Of a stretch of DNA of 64,000 nucleotides, positions 8,350-17,266 are shown piece after piece. Each line of letters starts with the position of its first letter. Positions within the stretch are counted from its first letter, which is position 1. The position numbers and the translations under genes were made by a program. This DNA comes from Nocardia cyriacigeorgica (GTDB lineage: Bacteria; Actinomycetota; Actinomycetes; Mycobacteriales; Mycobacteriaceae), in NCBI RefSeq assembly GCF_005863245.1, contig NZ_VBUT01000004.1, positions 62,001-126,000 of the forward strand. Reading direction: 5' to 3'. The notes under the pieces are model-generated. The model made no database searches and was not told the DNA's origin. It was given only the letters and a program-made list of their open reading frames with translations.

Positions 8350-8499
8350 CTACCACGCATCCCGCATCGACGCCGGGTCGAGCTCCAGGCGCACCGACCG
8401 CAATACCGCTACCGCTTGCCGCAACTCGGCCGCATGCCGAGTATCCGCAAGCGCGCTGCCGTCGCTTCGAAAGGAATCGGGCCGATCTTGATCTGTCAT
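8350..8499 (-). CDS. Candidate 49-residue small protein downstream of clpC
   Basis: A minus-strand frame of 49 codons starts with ATG at 8499 and stops with TAG at 8350. An ideal Shine-Dalgarno, GGAGGG followed by 6 nt, precedes the ATG. The product starts MTDQDRPDSF and ends SMRDAW; its central part (ADTRHAAELRQAVAVL) could form a charged helix. Codon third positions are only moderately G/C-rich, clearly less than in neighbours, which weakens the coding case. It lies beyond the clpC terminator hairpin, so it would need its own promoter or readthrough. I do not recognise a family. Confidence 0.4.
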   Translation of the reverse strand: MTDQDRPDSFRSDGSALADTRHAAELRQAVAVLRSVRLELDPASMRDAW

Positions 8500-8516
8500 T
8501 CGCGCCCTCCAGTGCC

Positions 8517-8552
8517 GAACGGGCCCGCTCCCATCAGGAAGCGGGCCCGTTC
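8517..8552 (-). terminator. clpC terminator hairpin
   Basis: GAACGGGCCCGCT (8517-8529) and AGCGGGCCCGTTC (8540-8552) form a perfect 13-bp stem with a 10-nt loop, 13 bases beyond the clpC stop codon. Confidence 0.85.
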
Positions 8553-8565
8553 TCGACTCGGGATA

Positions 8566-11121
8566 CTACTCGCCGGCGGCGGCCTCGGTGGTGCCTTCGG
8601 CGGCGCCGGTCAGCACGACCTCCGGCTTCTCCTCGGCGGCGGCCTTGGTCAGCTTCGCCTTGGGGGTGAAGGTGAACTTGGCGTCCTCGCCGGAGCCTTC
8701 GCCGTCCCAGCCCTCGACGTCGACGGTGACGATCTGGCCGGGGCCGATCTCGCCGAACAGGATCTTCTCCGAGAGCTGATCCTCGATCTCGCGCTGGATG
8801 GTGCGGCGCAGCGGCCGGGCACCGAGCACGGGATCGAAACCACGCTTGGCCAGCAGGCTCTTGGCCGAATCGGTGAGCTCCATCGCCATGTCCTTGTTCT
8901 TCAACTGGACACCGACGCGGTTGATCATCAGATCCACCATCTCCACGATCTGCTCGGTGGTGAGCTGGTGGAAGACGATGACGTCGTCGATGCGGTTGAG
9001 GAACTCGGGCCGGAAGTGCTTCTTCAGCTCGTCGTTGACCTTGAGCTTCATCCGCTCGTAGTTCGAGCCCTCGGCGTTGGACTGCGAGAAGCCGAGGCCG
9101 ACGGCCTTCGAGATGTCGGAGGTACCCAGGTTCGAGGTGAAGATCAGCACCGTGTTCTTGAAGTCGACGGTGCGGCCCTGGCCGTCGGTGAGACGACCGT
9201 CCTCGAGGACCTGCAACAGGGTGTTGTAGATCTCCTGGTGCGCCTTCTCGATCTCGTCGAACAGCACCACCGAGAACGGCTTGCGGCGCACCTTCTCGGT
9301 GAGCTGGCCGCCCTCCTCGTAGCCGACGTAGCCCGGAGGGGCACCGAACAGCCGCGAGGCGGTGAAGCGGTCGTGGAACTCGCCCATGTCGATCTGGATG
9401 AGCGCGTCGTCGTCGCCGAACAGGAAGTTCGCCAGCGCCTTGGACAGCTCGGTCTTACCGACACCGGACGGGCCGGCGAAGATGAACGAACCGGACGGAC
9501 GCTTCGGATCCTTCAGGCCGGCACGAGTGCGGCGGATGGCCTTGGAGACGGCCTTGACCGCGTCCTCCTGGCCGATGATCCGCTTGTGCAGCTCGTCCTC
9601 CATGCGGAGCAGACGGGTGGTCTCCTCCTCGGTGAGCTTGAAGACGGGGATGCCGGTCCAGTTGGCCAGCACCTCGGCGATCTGCTCGTCGTCGACCTCG
9701 GCCACGACGTCCAGATCACCGGAGCGCCACTGCTTCTCGCGCTCGGCCCGCTTGGCGACGAGCTGCTTCTCCTTGTCGCGCAGCCGCGCGGCCTTCTCGA
9801 AGTCCTGCGCGTCGATGGCGCTTTCCTTCTCGCGGCGGGCGTCGGCGATCTTGTCGTCGAACTCGCGCAGGTCCGGCGGTGCGGTCATGCGGCGGATGCG
9901 CATGCGAGCGCCGGCCTCGTCGATCAGGTCGATCGCCTTGTCCGGCAGGAACCGGTCGTTGATGTAGCGGTCGGCCAGCGTGGCGGCCGCGACCAGGGCA
10001 CCGTCGGTGATGGAGACCCGGTGGTGCGCCTCGTAGCGGTCGCGCAGACCCTTGAGGATGTTGATGGTGTGCTCGACGGTCGGCTCGCCCACCTGGACCG
10101 GCTGGAACCGGCGCTCCAGGGCGGCGTCCTTCTCGATGTACTTGCGGTACTCGTCGAGGGTGGTGGCGCCGATGGTCTGCAGCTCGCCACGGGCCAGCTT
10201 CGGCTTCAGGATCGAGGCGGCGTCGATCGCGCCCTCGGCGGCACCCGCGCCGACGAGCGTGTGCAGCTCGTCGATGAACAGGATGATGTCGCCGCGGGTA
10301 TTGATTTCCTTGAGCACCTTCTTCAGGCGCTCTTCGAAGTCACCGCGGTAGCGGCTGCCCGCGACCAGGGAACCCAGGTCGAGGGTGTAGAGCTGCTTGT
10401 CCTTGAGCGTCTCGGGAACCTCGCCGTTGACGATGGCCTGGGCCAGGCCCTCGACCACGGCGGTCTTACCGACACCGGGCTCGCCGATCAGCACCGGGTT
10501 GTTCTTGGTGCGGCGGCTGAGCACCTGCATGACCCGCTCGATTTCCTTGGAGCGGCCGATGACCGGGTCGAGCTTGCCCTCGAGCGCGGCCTGGGTCAGG
10601 TTGCGGCCGAACTGGTCGAGCACCAGCGAGGTGGACGGGGTGCCGGTCTCACCGCGGGCACCGGATTCGACCGGCTCCTTGCCCTGGTAACCGGACAGCA
10701 GCTGGATGACCTGCTGGCGCACCCGGTTGAGATCGGCGCCCAGCTTGACCAGCACCTGCGCCGCCACGCCCTCACCCTCGCGGATGAGGCCGAGCAGGAT
10801 GTGCTCGGTGCCGATGTAGTTGTGGCCGAGTTGCAGGGCCTCGCGCAGGCTCAGCTCCAGCACCTTCTTGGCGCGCGGGGTGAACGGGATGTGCCCGGAC
10901 GGGGCCTGCTGGCCCTGGCCGATGATCTCCTCCACCTGGCTGCGCACGCCTTCCAGCGAGATGCCGAGCGACTCCAGCGACTTGGCCGCGACGCCCTCGC
11001 CCTCGTGGATCAGCCCCAGCAGGATGTGCTCGGTGCCGATGTAGTTGTGGTTGAGCATCCGGGCCTCTTCTTGGGCCAGGACAACGACGCGCCTCGCGCG
11101 GTCGGTGAACCTCTCGAACAT
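8566..11121 (-). CDS. clpC: ATP-dependent Clp protease ATPase subunit ClpC
   Basis: An 851-residue Hsp100 unfoldase (ClpC1 type), the ATPase partner of ClpP in regulated proteolysis. Two Clp-N repeats (residues 1-145) are followed by AAA1 (Walker A GEPGVGKT), a short coiled M/UVR region ([20 protein letters not shown]), AAA2 (Walker A GPSGVGKT) and a C-terminal D2-small domain with a glycine/acid-rich tail. The loop GLGFS, used by ClpC to dock on ClpP, is present in AAA2. The start [10 protein letters not shown] at 11121 matches mycobacterial ClpC1 and has GAGGGAG just upstream. Essential in mycobacteria and the target of cyclomarin-type antibiotics. A possible ClgR-like operator lies about 244 bp upstream. 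Confidence 0.97.
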   Translation of the reverse strand: MFERFTDRARRVVVLAQEEARMLNHNYIGTEHILLGLIHEGEGVAAKSLESLGISLEGVRSQVEEIIGQGQQAPSGHIPFTPRAKKVLELSLREALQLGHNYIGTEHILLGLIREGEGVAAQVLVKLGADLNRVRQQVIQLLSGYQGKEPVESGARGETGTPSTSLVLDQFGRNLTQAALEGKLDPVIGRSKEIERVMQVLSRRTKNNPVLIGEPGVGKTAVVEGLAQAIVNGEVPETLKDKQLYTLDLGSLVAGSRYRGDFEERLKKVLKEINTRGDIILFIDELHTLVGAGAAEGAIDAASILKPKLARGELQTIGATTLDEYRKYIEKDAALERRFQPVQVGEPTVEHTINILKGLRDRYEAHHRVSITDGALVAAATLADRYINDRFLPDKAIDLIDEAGARMRIRRMTAPPDLREFDDKIADARREKESAIDAQDFEKAARLRDKEKQLVAKRAEREKQWRSGDLDVVAEVDDEQIAEVLANWTGIPVFKLTEEETTRLLRMEDELHKRIIGQEDAVKAVSKAIRRTRAGLKDPKRPSGSFIFAGPSGVGKTELSKALANFLFGDDDALIQIDMGEFHDRFTASRLFGAPPGYVGYEEGGQLTEKVRRKPFSVVLFDEIEKAHQEIYNTLLQVLEDGRLTDGQGRTVDFKNTVLIFTSNLGTSDISKAVGLGFSQSNAEGSNYERMKLKVNDELKKHFRPEFLNRIDDVIVFHQLTTEQIVEMVDLMINRVGVQLKNKDMAMELTDSAKSLLAKRGFDPVLGARPLRRTIQREIEDQLSEKILFGEIGPGQIVTVDVEGWDGEGSGEDAKFTFTPKAKLTKAAAEEKPEVVLTGAAEGTTEAAAGE

Positions 11122-11364
11122 CGCTCCCTCACTCTCCTGCTCCGACATTCTGGCAACAGACGCCGCAGTGTGCTGTCGAACAAACCTGGGCGCCAAACCC
11201 GACGAACCTAGCCGTCAGCCTGCCATGAAGCCCGGGGGTTGCGGCCCCCGCCTCCACTCTAGTTGGCGGAGGATTCCGCCGCCGCCGGTCCACCCTATTG
11301 GCGACCGGTGGCAGCACGGTCATTCACTCATAACGTGGCTGTTCCAGGTTTCGTTTCCGATGCG

Positions 11365-11382
11365 GTTTTGCCCTGAGCGAAC
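11365..11382 (-). promoter_or_regulatory. Possible ClgR-like operator upstream of clpC
   Basis: On the minus strand the sequence reads GTTCGCTCAGGGCAAAAC. It keeps the left half of the GTTCGC-N5-GCGAAC type symmetry known for the actinobacterial regulator ClgR, with a weaker right half. It sits in the 288-bp gap between clpC and the lipase gene. Distance from the start codon is larger than usual, so this is tentative. Confidence 0.3.
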
Positions 11383-11409
11383 ACCGCCGATCCGGGCACG
11401 CATCGGCGC

Positions 11410-12342
11410 TCAGCCGGTGAATGGCGCCACGAAATGGCACGGAACTTCCCGTGGATGGGCAGGGTCGAGGGCGTTGAGCACGTAGGCCGCGGCCCGCGGG
11501 CTGCCCGCGATCCCGAGATGTTCGGAGTAATCCTGGGCGCAGCCGTGCTGGACGACGATATTGGTGACGCCGGGACCTGGCGGCACCGCGGAGGTGTAGG
11601 GCACCACGATCTCCTCCAGATTGCCCACGATGTTGGTGTAGGTGACGTCCGGGTGGTAGATGCCGTCGGCATTGAGTTCGGCGAGGAAGGGCCCGCCTGC
11701 GGGCATCTGCGCGCAGGCCAGGCACGGGATCGAGTTCCAGGCCTCGCCCAGTCCGACCGCCCGCGCGAAGGCGGCGACGTCGGCCATCCCGAAGGCGGTG
11801 GTGCCCAGCCAGGGCACCGCGAGCGAGACGAGTTTGTCCACCTTGCCCGCGCCGCCGAGGCGTTTGACGAAGTAGTTGGCGACCAGCCCGCCCTGCGAGT
11901 GCGCGACGATATCGACCCGCTCGGCACCGGTGGCGGCGCGCACCCGGTCGACGAAGGCGCCGAATTCGGCGGCGTTGTCCTGGACGGGCATCATGCCGCC
12001 GAGCGCCGAGATCGGCCAGGGCAGGTCGTAGGCGCCGTAGGTGAGCGAGTAGACGCAGTAGCCGTCGTTGGCCAGCAGCGCGACGTAGGTGCCCCAGTTG
12101 GTCTGCGCACCGCCGCCGGTGCCGTGGGCGAGCACCACCGGGTTGGGGTGGTCGGGGCCGGGCCGGCAGGACCAATCGTTGGAGCCGGGCAGTGACCCGC
12201 CGGGGTTGGTCAGTTCGCCCGGGATGCCGGCGAAGAAGTTGTAGACGACCGGATAACGCTCGGCTTGCGCCGCCCCTGCCGAGCTGATCCACAGCGCGGC
12301 GAGGACGGCGACGATGACGGCGGTGACGGGTGCTCGGCGCAT
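11410..12342 (-). CDS. Secreted lipase/esterase (alpha/beta hydrolase, lipase class 2)
   Basis: A 310-residue exported alpha/beta hydrolase. The N-terminus has a signal peptide (MRRAPVTAVIVAVLAALW followed by SSAGAAQA as likely cleavage region). The oxyanion segment VVLAHGTGG and the nucleophile elbow AHSQGGL place it with Streptomyces/Nocardia extracellular triacylglycerol lipases; the late SEHLGI histidine and a preceding acidic residue complete a probable triad. Four cysteines (SCRPG, YCVYS, PCLAC) suggest disulfides. Start ATG at 12342 has GGGAGGGG immediately upstream. It appears monocistronic. Confidence 0.85.
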   Translation of the reverse strand: MRRAPVTAVIVAVLAALWISSAGAAQAERYPVVYNFFAGIPGELTNPGGSLPGSNDWSCRPGPDHPNPVVLAHGTGGGAQTNWGTYVALLANDGYCVYSLTYGAYDLPWPISALGGMMPVQDNAAEFGAFVDRVRAATGAERVDIVAHSQGGLVANYFVKRLGGAGKVDKLVSLAVPWLGTTAFGMADVAAFARAVGLGEAWNSIPCLACAQMPAGGPFLAELNADGIYHPDVTYTNIVGNLEEIVVPYTSAVPPGPGVTNIVVQHGCAQDYSEHLGIAGSPRAAAYVLNALDPAHPREVPCHFVAPFTG

Positions 12343-12440
12343 GACCCCTCCCAAATTTCTGTAACGCGTTCCAGAAGGCTACGTAGCGACCTGCGCCGAT
12401 GGAGCCGTTACTGACGGGTAGGTTCTGGAACGAGTTCTGT

Positions 12441-12998
12441 TCAGGCGGGCTGGGCCGCCGCGACACCCGGCTGGACAGGTGCGGCCGCGGCATCCTCGCG
12501 CCCCTGTTGCAACCCGGCACTGAACAGCGCGCCCGTCAGCACCACGAATGCCAGCGCGTGCAGCACCGCGCGCACGATATTCCAACGCACCCAAGCGGAT
12601 TCGAACTGCGCGCGCACCGCCGCCGGATCCGCGATCGCACCCGGATCGCCCGCCGCCATCAACTGATCGTTGAGCGGCACATTCAACCCGACCGTCACCC
12701 CGAACGCGATCACGTTGAGCACCAACGCGACTGCGATCCAGACCAGCGTCATCCGCCGATCCGCCCCCAGATGCAGCAGCGCCGCCAGCGCGGTGAACCC
12801 GACCGTGCCGAGGAACCCGATCATGAAGGCGGGGTTGATGATCACGACATTGATCTTCTGCATGGTCTCGATCAGCGCCCGGTCGTCCATCCGGGCCAGC
12901 GCGGGCATCACCGAGATCGCGTACGCGTAGAAAACCCCCGCGATCAACCCGGTCGCCAGCGTTGCCGCCGCCAGCGCGACGATTCGGCTCACCGACAT
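12441..12998 (-). CDS. DUF1772 membrane protein
   Basis: A 185-residue protein with four hydrophobic spans (near residues 5-25, 55-75, 85-105 and 145-165) and the DUF1772 signature MPALARMDDRALIETMQKIN after the first span, plus NVPLND between spans three and four. Members of this family, also called anthrone-oxygenase-like, are mostly uncharacterised; a few fungal and bacterial relatives act in polyketide oxidation. The ATG at 12998 is preceded by GAGGAG at 6 nt. No partner gene is evident. Confidence 0.8.
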   Translation of the reverse strand: MSVSRIVALAAATLATGLIAGVFYAYAISVMPALARMDDRALIETMQKINVVIINPAFMIGFLGTVGFTALAALLHLGADRRMTLVWIAVALVLNVIAFGVTVGLNVPLNDQLMAAGDPGAIADPAAVRAQFESAWVRWNIVRAVLHALAFVVLTGALFSAGLQQGREDAAAAPVQPGVAAAQPA

Positions 12999-13120
12999 GA
13001 TCTGCTCCTCTCGAACGACCGGAGCGGGTGCGCCCCGATTCCGTCTTCGAGTCAACAGGGCGCGGGGCGCGGCGACCATCGCCGAGACGCTCGCGCACAT
13101 CAGCGAGCGTCTACGGGCGT

Positions 13121-13744
13121 CTACAGGTCGCGATCGGAGATGAGCCCACTCTGCATGGCCAGTGCGGCCAAGCGGACCCGTTTCTGGTTCTGCGGCAGAT
13201 CCTCGACGCCGAATTTGGCGAACAGCGCGCGCAGGTGGGTCTTGATGGCGTCGACGCTGAGGAACAATTCCTCGGCGATCTGCTGATTGGAGGCGGGAGT
13301 GGCGAAGCCGGCCCCGTGCTTGTAGGGCCTGCACAGCGCGACCAGCACCGCGCGCTGGGTGTCGGTCAGTGAGCGGGCGGTGGGGATGGTGCCGGTGGAG
13401 GCGCGGGTGGCGTCGTCGGCCACGGCGCCGAATTCGTGGAACGACACCAGCGAGGTGCCGACCCGGATCCGGTCGCCCGCCATCAGCCTGCGCCTGCCGA
13501 CCAAGCGTTCGCCGTTGACGAAGGTGCCGTTGCGGGACAGGCCGTCGTCGACGATGGTCCACTGGGCGCCCAGATATTCGACGGCCGCGTGCAGCCGCGA
13601 GACCTCGGCGTCCCAGCGCAGGGACAGATCGGCATGAGTGGAACGCCCGATGGTGACGCGCGGGTGGTCGGGATTCAGCATGTACTCGTGCCGATGCCCG
13701 TCCGCGTCGGTGTAGCGCAGGATTGATCCGACGAAAGCTGTCAC
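13121..13744 (-). CDS. FHA domain protein with C-terminal helix-turn-helix
   Basis: A 207-residue regulator-like protein. Residues about 25-95 form a forkhead-associated domain with the phosphothreonine-binding signature: VTIGRSTHADLSL, RLHA, and GLSRNGTFVNGERL. The C-terminal part (LTDTQRAVLVALCRPY...ASNQQIAEELFLSVDAIKTHLRAL) looks like a winged or LuxR-type DNA-binding domain. Together this suggests a transcription factor whose activity depends on phosphopeptide binding, a configuration seen in actinobacteria. The GTG at 13744 is the first start codon giving the VTAFVGSILRY beginning; no clear Shine-Dalgarno is present, so the start is uncertain. Kinase partner unknown; a Ser/Thr kinase is at 36818. 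Confidence 0.82.
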   Translation of the reverse strand: MTAFVGSILRYTDADGHRHEYMLNPDHPRVTIGRSTHADLSLRWDAEVSRLHAAVEYLGAQWTIVDDGLSRNGTFVNGERLVGRRRLMAGDRIRVGTSLVSFHEFGAVADDATRASTGTIPTARSLTDTQRAVLVALCRPYKHGAGFATPASNQQIAEELFLSVDAIKTHLRALFAKFGVEDLPQNQKRVRLAALAMQSGLISDRDL

Positions 13745-13839
13745 GACGTCATGACCCCAGCTCGACGGGATGACACGACTTGGCTGGATACGGTGCTGCG
13801 CACAGATCCATGGTGCCGTGCCTCGGCCACTACAAACAA

Positions 13840-13880
13840 GGCTGCCGCCGGGGCGTCGCACGATTCGCCCGGCGGCAGCC
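13840..13880 (-). terminator. lsr2 terminator hairpin
   Basis: GGCTGCCGCCGGG (13840-13852) and CCCGGCGGCAGCC (13868-13880) form a 13-bp stem with a 15-nt loop, 11 bases beyond the lsr2 stop. Confidence 0.85.
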
Positions 13881-13891
13881 GCGAATTACGA

Positions 13892-14251
13892 CTAGCTCTT
13901 GGCGGCCTTGTTGTAAGCCTCGGTGATGTCGGCCGAGATACGCCCCCTGGCATGCACCTTGTGACCATTCCGGCGAGCCCACTCACGAATTGCCGCGGTT
14001 TGTTCGCGGTCCATCGGAACGCGGCTCTTGGTGGTGCTACCGGTGGTGGACGCGGCCTTCACCCGACGCCGGCCACTCACCCGCCGAGCGTTGGCAACCC
14101 ACTGCTCCATCTCTTCCCGCAGCTTGGCCGCATTTGCCGCCGACAGGTCGATCTCGTACGACACACCATCGATACCGAACTCGATGGTCTCGTCCGCGAT
14201 GGACTCACCGTCGACATCGTCGATCAAGCTTACGGTGACCTTCTTTGCCAT
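13892..14251 (-). CDS. lsr2: Lsr2 nucleoid-associated protein
   Basis: A 119-residue Lsr2, the actinobacterial functional analogue of H-NS that bridges and silences AT-rich DNA. The N-terminal oligomerisation half ([16 protein letters not shown]...[13 protein letters not shown]) and C-terminal DNA-binding half with the AT-hook-like HARGRIS motif are both intact. A basic linker (SGRRRVKAA) separates them. The ATG at 14251 matches the conserved MAKKV start. It has its own promoter in a relatively AT-rich gap and its own terminator, consistent with high monocistronic expression. The clpC-lsr2-lysS order is the same as in mycobacteria, although here three extra genes lie between clpC and lsr2. 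Confidence 0.97.
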   Translation of the reverse strand: MAKKVTVSLIDDVDGESIADETIEFGIDGVSYEIDLSAANAAKLREEMEQWVANARRVSGRRRVKAASTTGSTTKSRVPMDREQTAAIREWARRNGHKVHARGRISADITEAYNKAAKS

Positions 14252-14285
14252 GAGATGAACGTCCTCTCGAAATCGTGCGACCCGC

Positions 14286-14313
14286 ATACTAGGCCGATTG
14301 CCCGAGGCAAGAA
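14286..14313 (-). promoter_or_regulatory. lsr2: lsr2 promoter
   Basis: On the minus strand TTCTTG (14313-14308) and TAGTAT (14291-14286) are separated by 16 nt, giving a predicted transcript start near 14279 and a short leader of about 28 nt before the lsr2 ATG. Confidence 0.6.
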
Positions 14314-14366
14314 TACCTCTAATTCGAAAAATGCCAAGACGAGCTTCAGACGTGCAATCCGATCGC

Positions 14367-15932
14367 TCAGCGAGCGGCCGGTCGCACAATTGGGAACAGT
14401 ATCGTTTCCCGGATTCCCAAACCAGTGAGGGCCATCAACAAGCGGTCGATTCCCATACCGGTTCCGGTGGTCGGCGGCATACCGTGTTCCATCGCGGCGA
14501 GGAAGTCCTCGTCGAGCACCATGGCCTCGTCGTCACCGGCGGCGGCCAGCCGAGCCTGGTCGACAAAGCGTTCGCGCTGAATCACCGGATCGACCAACTC
14601 CGAATAGCCGGTGGCCAACTCGAACCCGCGCACATACAGGTCCCACTTCTCGGTGACACCGGACTTGTCGCGGTGCTGCCTGGTCAGCGGAGAAGTCTCG
14701 ACCGGGAAGTCACGCACGAATGTGGGCGCGTACAACTTGTCGCCGTACTGGTGCTCCCATAGTTCCTCGACGAGTTTGCCGTGGCCGTAGCCCTTGCCTT
14801 CCGGAATTTCCAAACCGACCCGTTCGGCCAGCGCCAGTAATTCCGGAATCGTTGTTTCCGGCGTGACCTCCACGCCGAGTGAGTCCGACAGCGACGGATA
14901 CATCTCGACGGTCGCCCACTCACCGCGAAGGTCATATTCGGTGCCGTCGGCGAGGGTCACCACCTGGGTGCCGAAGGCTTCCTCGGCCACTTCTTGGATC
15001 AATTCGCGGATCATGCGCGCCGAGTCGTCATAGGTGCCGTAAGCCTGATACGTCTCCAGCATCGCGAACTCCGGCGAATGCGTGGAGTCGGCGCCCTCGT
15101 TGCGGAAGTTGCGATTGATCTCGAACACCCGCTCGAGGCCGCCGACCACGCAGCGCTTGAGGAACAACTCCGGCGCAATACGCAGGAACAAGTCCATATC
15201 GAGCGCATTGGAATGGGTGACGAACGGCCTGGCCGCGGCGCCGCCGTGCAGGGTCTGCAGCATCGGCGTCTCGACCTCGAGGAATCCGCGCCGTTCCAGC
15301 GCGTTGCGCAGCGCGCGCACCACAGCGACCCTGGTGCGGGCCATCTGCCTGGCCTCCGGCCGCACGATCAGGTCCACATAGCGCTGGCGGACCCGCGATT
15401 CCTCGTTCATCTCCTTGTGCGCGACCGGCAGCGGGCGCAGCGACTTGGCCGCCATGCTCCACTCGTCGGCCATCACGCTCAATTCGCCGGTTCGTGAGGA
15501 GATGACCTCACCGTGCACGAAGACGAAATCGCCGAGGTCCACATCGGACTTCCAGGCCGCCAGCGCGTCGGCCCCGACGCCGTTGAGGCTGATCATGGCC
15601 TGCAATTTGGTGCCGTCGCCCTCCTGCAGGGTGGCGAAGCACAACTTGCCGGTATTGCGCATGAAGATGACGCGCCCGGCCACACCGACGATGGTGCCGG
15701 TCTGAGTGTCCGGCGCCAGATCCGGATATTCGGCGCGGATCTCGGCCAGCGAATGGGTGCGCGGCACGACCACCGGGTACGCCTGGCCGCCCTCGGCGAG
15801 CAGGCGCTCCCGCTTCTCCCGGCGAATCCGCATCTGCTCCGGCACGTCGTCGACGTCGACGGGGCGATTGGCGCGGCCCGCGGGAGCCGAGGCCGCGGAG
15901 CTACCGGTGGAAGGGGAGTTGGGGGTGCTCAC
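14367..15932 (-). CDS. lysS: Lysyl-tRNA synthetase, class II
   Basis: A 521-residue class II LysRS charging tRNA-Lys with lysine. The N-terminal OB-fold anticodon-binding domain (about residues 80-180, [22 protein letters not shown] region) is followed by the catalytic domain with motif 2 ([11 protein letters not shown]) and motif 3 ([13 protein letters not shown]). A low-complexity N-terminal extension of about 25 residues precedes the core. The start is a GTG at 15932 with AGGG upstream at a long spacing. It is syntenic with Rv3598c of M. tuberculosis. Confidence 0.96.
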   Translation of the reverse strand: MSTPNSPSTGSSAASAPAGRANRPVDVDDVPEQMRIRREKRERLLAEGGQAYPVVVPRTHSLAEIRAEYPDLAPDTQTGTIVGVAGRVIFMRNTGKLCFATLQEGDGTKLQAMISLNGVGADALAAWKSDVDLGDFVFVHGEVISSRTGELSVMADEWSMAAKSLRPLPVAHKEMNEESRVRQRYVDLIVRPEARQMARTRVAVVRALRNALERRGFLEVETPMLQTLHGGAAARPFVTHSNALDMDLFLRIAPELFLKRCVVGGLERVFEINRNFRNEGADSTHSPEFAMLETYQAYGTYDDSARMIRELIQEVAEEAFGTQVVTLADGTEYDLRGEWATVEMYPSLSDSLGVEVTPETTIPELLALAERVGLEIPEGKGYGHGKLVEELWEHQYGDKLYAPTFVRDFPVETSPLTRQHRDKSGVTEKWDLYVRGFELATGYSELVDPVIQRERFVDQARLAAAGDDEAMVLDEDFLAAMEHGMPPTTGTGMGIDRLLMALTGLGIRETILFPIVRPAAR

Positions 15933-16023
15933 GTTGAACTACCCTAGCGTGCACCGGAAACCGTTTCGCGTCCCGCCCGGCCCAGCCGACCCGCTGCTCC
16001 CGGCCCGGCTGAGGTGGGGATTT

Positions 16024-16455
16024 CTACAGCGAGGCGAGCGCGGCGACCTCACGGGCGAAATGCGGTGCCCGCGACGCCACGGTGAGCAGTCCGGCCGCCT
16101 TCAGCGCCTGGTAGCCGCCGACCAGATCGGTGGCCCGGTGCAGGCCCAATTGCTGCAGTGAGGCGGCGGCCAGGCTGGAGGTGTAGCCCTCCGAGCACAG
16201 CACGATCCATTCCACGTCGTGGTCGGTGGCCAGCGCCAGCCGGGCCGAACTGGTGGGGTCCAGGCGCCACTCCAGCACATTGCGTTCGATCACCAGGGCG
16301 CCGGGCATGGTGCCCTCACGAATTCGCTGCGCCTGCGGGCGGATGTCGACCAGGATCGCGCCGCGCTCGAGTGCCTCCGGCAATTCGAAGGCGTACAGCC
16401 TGCGCAATTGCGAGCGCGCGGCGTCGAGCATCTGGTCGATGGTCTGCGGGCTCAT
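16024..16455 (-). CDS. Rhodanese-like sulfurtransferase
   Basis: A 143-residue single-domain rhodanese. It has the conserved ILVDIRP (CH2A-like) segment, the active-site loop LCSEGYTSS with the catalytic cysteine, and LVGGYQALKAAGL near the C-terminus. Such proteins move sulfane sulfur between thiols. Its ATG overlaps the stop of the cysteine dioxygenase gene (TGATG), so the two are translated together. The pair probably handles oxidised or sulfane forms of cysteine sulfur. A cysteine-rich leader peptide upstream of the operon suggests control by cysteine supply. Confidence 0.9.
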   Translation of the reverse strand: MSPQTIDQMLDAARSQLRRLYAFELPEALERGAILVDIRPQAQRIREGTMPGALVIERNVLEWRLDPTSSARLALATDHDVEWIVLCSEGYTSSLAAASLQQLGLHRATDLVGGYQALKAAGLLTVASRAPHFAREVAALASL

Positions 16456-17099
16456 CACATATCACCTTCGGGCTGGTCGGTGAGGACGGTGCGGGTACGG
16501 CGCAGACCGCCGTGCCCGGTGAGTTCGTAATAGGACATGGCGGTCAGCGGCGGGGAGTAGGCGTGCACGCTCAAGGTCGGATCCAGCGGACCCACCGTCT
16601 CGCCGACAGCGACCGGGATATCGAGGCCGGCGGCGGGCGGCTCGGGCGCGCGCACGACGTCGTGCACCCAGCCGATCGGGAACGAGGCCTGATCACCGGC
16701 CACCAGGGTGCGGTGACGCAATTCGGTTCCGTTCCAACGGTATTCCGACAGCGCACCGCTGAGCACGGTGAGCGCGCCGATGGAGCCCGCGTGATCGTGC
16801 AGTTCGGTATGGCGGTCCGGGGTCCAGCTGATCAGCCACACGTCGACCTCGTCGTCGGACAGCAGCCGGGTGGCCCAGCGTTCCTCGGTCGGCCAGCGGC
16901 CGTCGGCGGGCAGCAGATGGTCGTAGCGGCCGGCCAGGACGTCCTCGGCGCCTTCGTCGGTCAACCGGAGCAGGTCGGCCGGGCGAAGCCGGGTGGGCAG
17001 CGCGGGGGCGACCGAACGGGTCGGGACGGGATTGGCGGCGCGGGCGCTCAGCGTGCGGGCGTCACGGGACGACGGAAGGGAAAGAACAGAAGAACGCAT
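16455..17099 (-). CDS. Cysteine dioxygenase type I
   Basis: A 214-residue cupin that should oxidise L-cysteine to cysteine sulfinate using Fe(II) and O2. The iron-binding pattern HxH is in ELHDHAGSIGALTVLSG and the third histidine in PIGWVHDVV; ALSEYRWNG follows the first motif as in bacterial CDO. The N-terminal 40 residues are low-complexity and may be a variable extension. ATG 17099 has GGAG 8 nt upstream. The gene heads an operon with the rhodanese; a leaderless 13-codon frame ending Cys-Cys-Arg-Gly and a set of mutually exclusive hairpins lie in its leader (17100-17220). Confidence 0.9.
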   Translation of the reverse strand: MRSSVLSLPSSRDARTLSARAANPVPTRSVAPALPTRLRPADLLRLTDEGAEDVLAGRYDHLLPADGRWPTEERWATRLLSDDEVDVWLISWTPDRHTELHDHAGSIGALTVLSGALSEYRWNGTELRHRTLVAGDQASFPIGWVHDVVRAPEPPAAGLDIPVAVGETVGPLDPTLSVHAYSPPLTAMSYYELTGHGGLRRTRTVLTDQPEGDM

Positions 17100-17127
17100 G
17101 AGCGAATCTCCAGGAGGTATACAACGG

Positions 17128-17176
17128 TCGAGGACTTTGTGAATGCCTCGAACGGTCGAGGCAGGTCAGCCTCGAC
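17128..17176 (-). promoter_or_regulatory. Candidate attenuator: three mutually exclusive hairpins
   Basis: On the minus-strand transcript four short elements alternate: GTCGAGG (17176-17170), CCTCGAC (17161-17155), TCGAGG (17151-17146) and CCTCGA (17133-17128). Element 1 can pair with 2 (7 bp, 8-nt loop), 2 with 3 (8 bp as TGCCTCGA/TCGAGGCA with a 4-nt loop), and 3 with 4 (6 bp, 12-nt loop). Element 1 overlaps the last codons of the Cys-Cys leader peptide, so ribosome position would decide which hairpin forms ahead of the cysteine dioxygenase Shine-Dalgarno. This is the classical attenuation layout; function is inferred. Confidence 0.6.
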
Positions 17177-17207
17177 AACACTCCTGGGTGCTCACGCGGA
17201 AATACAC
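17166..17207 (-). CDS. Leader peptide with tandem cysteines (uORF)
   Basis: A 13-codon frame reads GTG...TGA and encodes (M)YFRVSTQECCRG. The GTG follows a TACACT -10 box (17220-17215) by exactly 7 nt, so the transcript should start at the GTG and be translated leaderless. Cysteine codons 10 and 11 are adjacent and sit inside the first arm of a hairpin series that ends just before the Shine-Dalgarno of the cysteine dioxygenase gene. Leaderless polycysteine uORFs that tune downstream genes to cysteine supply are known from mycobacteria; this one fits by form and context. An overlapping ATG frame (17192-17230, MRLLHSSTCISA) exists but crosses the -10 box. Confidence 0.55.
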   Translation of the reverse strand: MYFRVSTQECCRG

Positions 17208-17214
17208 GTCGATG

Positions 17215-17220
17215 AGTGTA
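17215..17220 (-). promoter_or_regulatory. -10 box for the cysteine dioxygenase leader
   Basis: TACACT on the minus strand, 7 nt before the GTG of the leader peptide. No good -35 hexamer is visible, which is usual for leaderless actinobacterial promoters. Confidence 0.55.
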
Positions 17221-17266
17221 GCAGGCGCATCGGCGCACAGCCGATGACCTGGACCACAGTCGATGC

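Noticed and set aside
8014..11211. Very long open frame (over 1000 codons) antisense to clpC
   Set aside because: It arises from the strong G/C third-position bias of clpC; the product is Leu/Asp/Gly low-complexity with no family, and clpC is unmistakable.
17192..17230. Alternative leader peptide MRLLHSSTCISA before cysteine dioxygenase
   Set aside because: It runs across the TACACT -10 box, so it would not be on the transcript predicted from that promoter; the Cys-Cys frame fits better. It would be reconsidered if the transcript starts further upstream.
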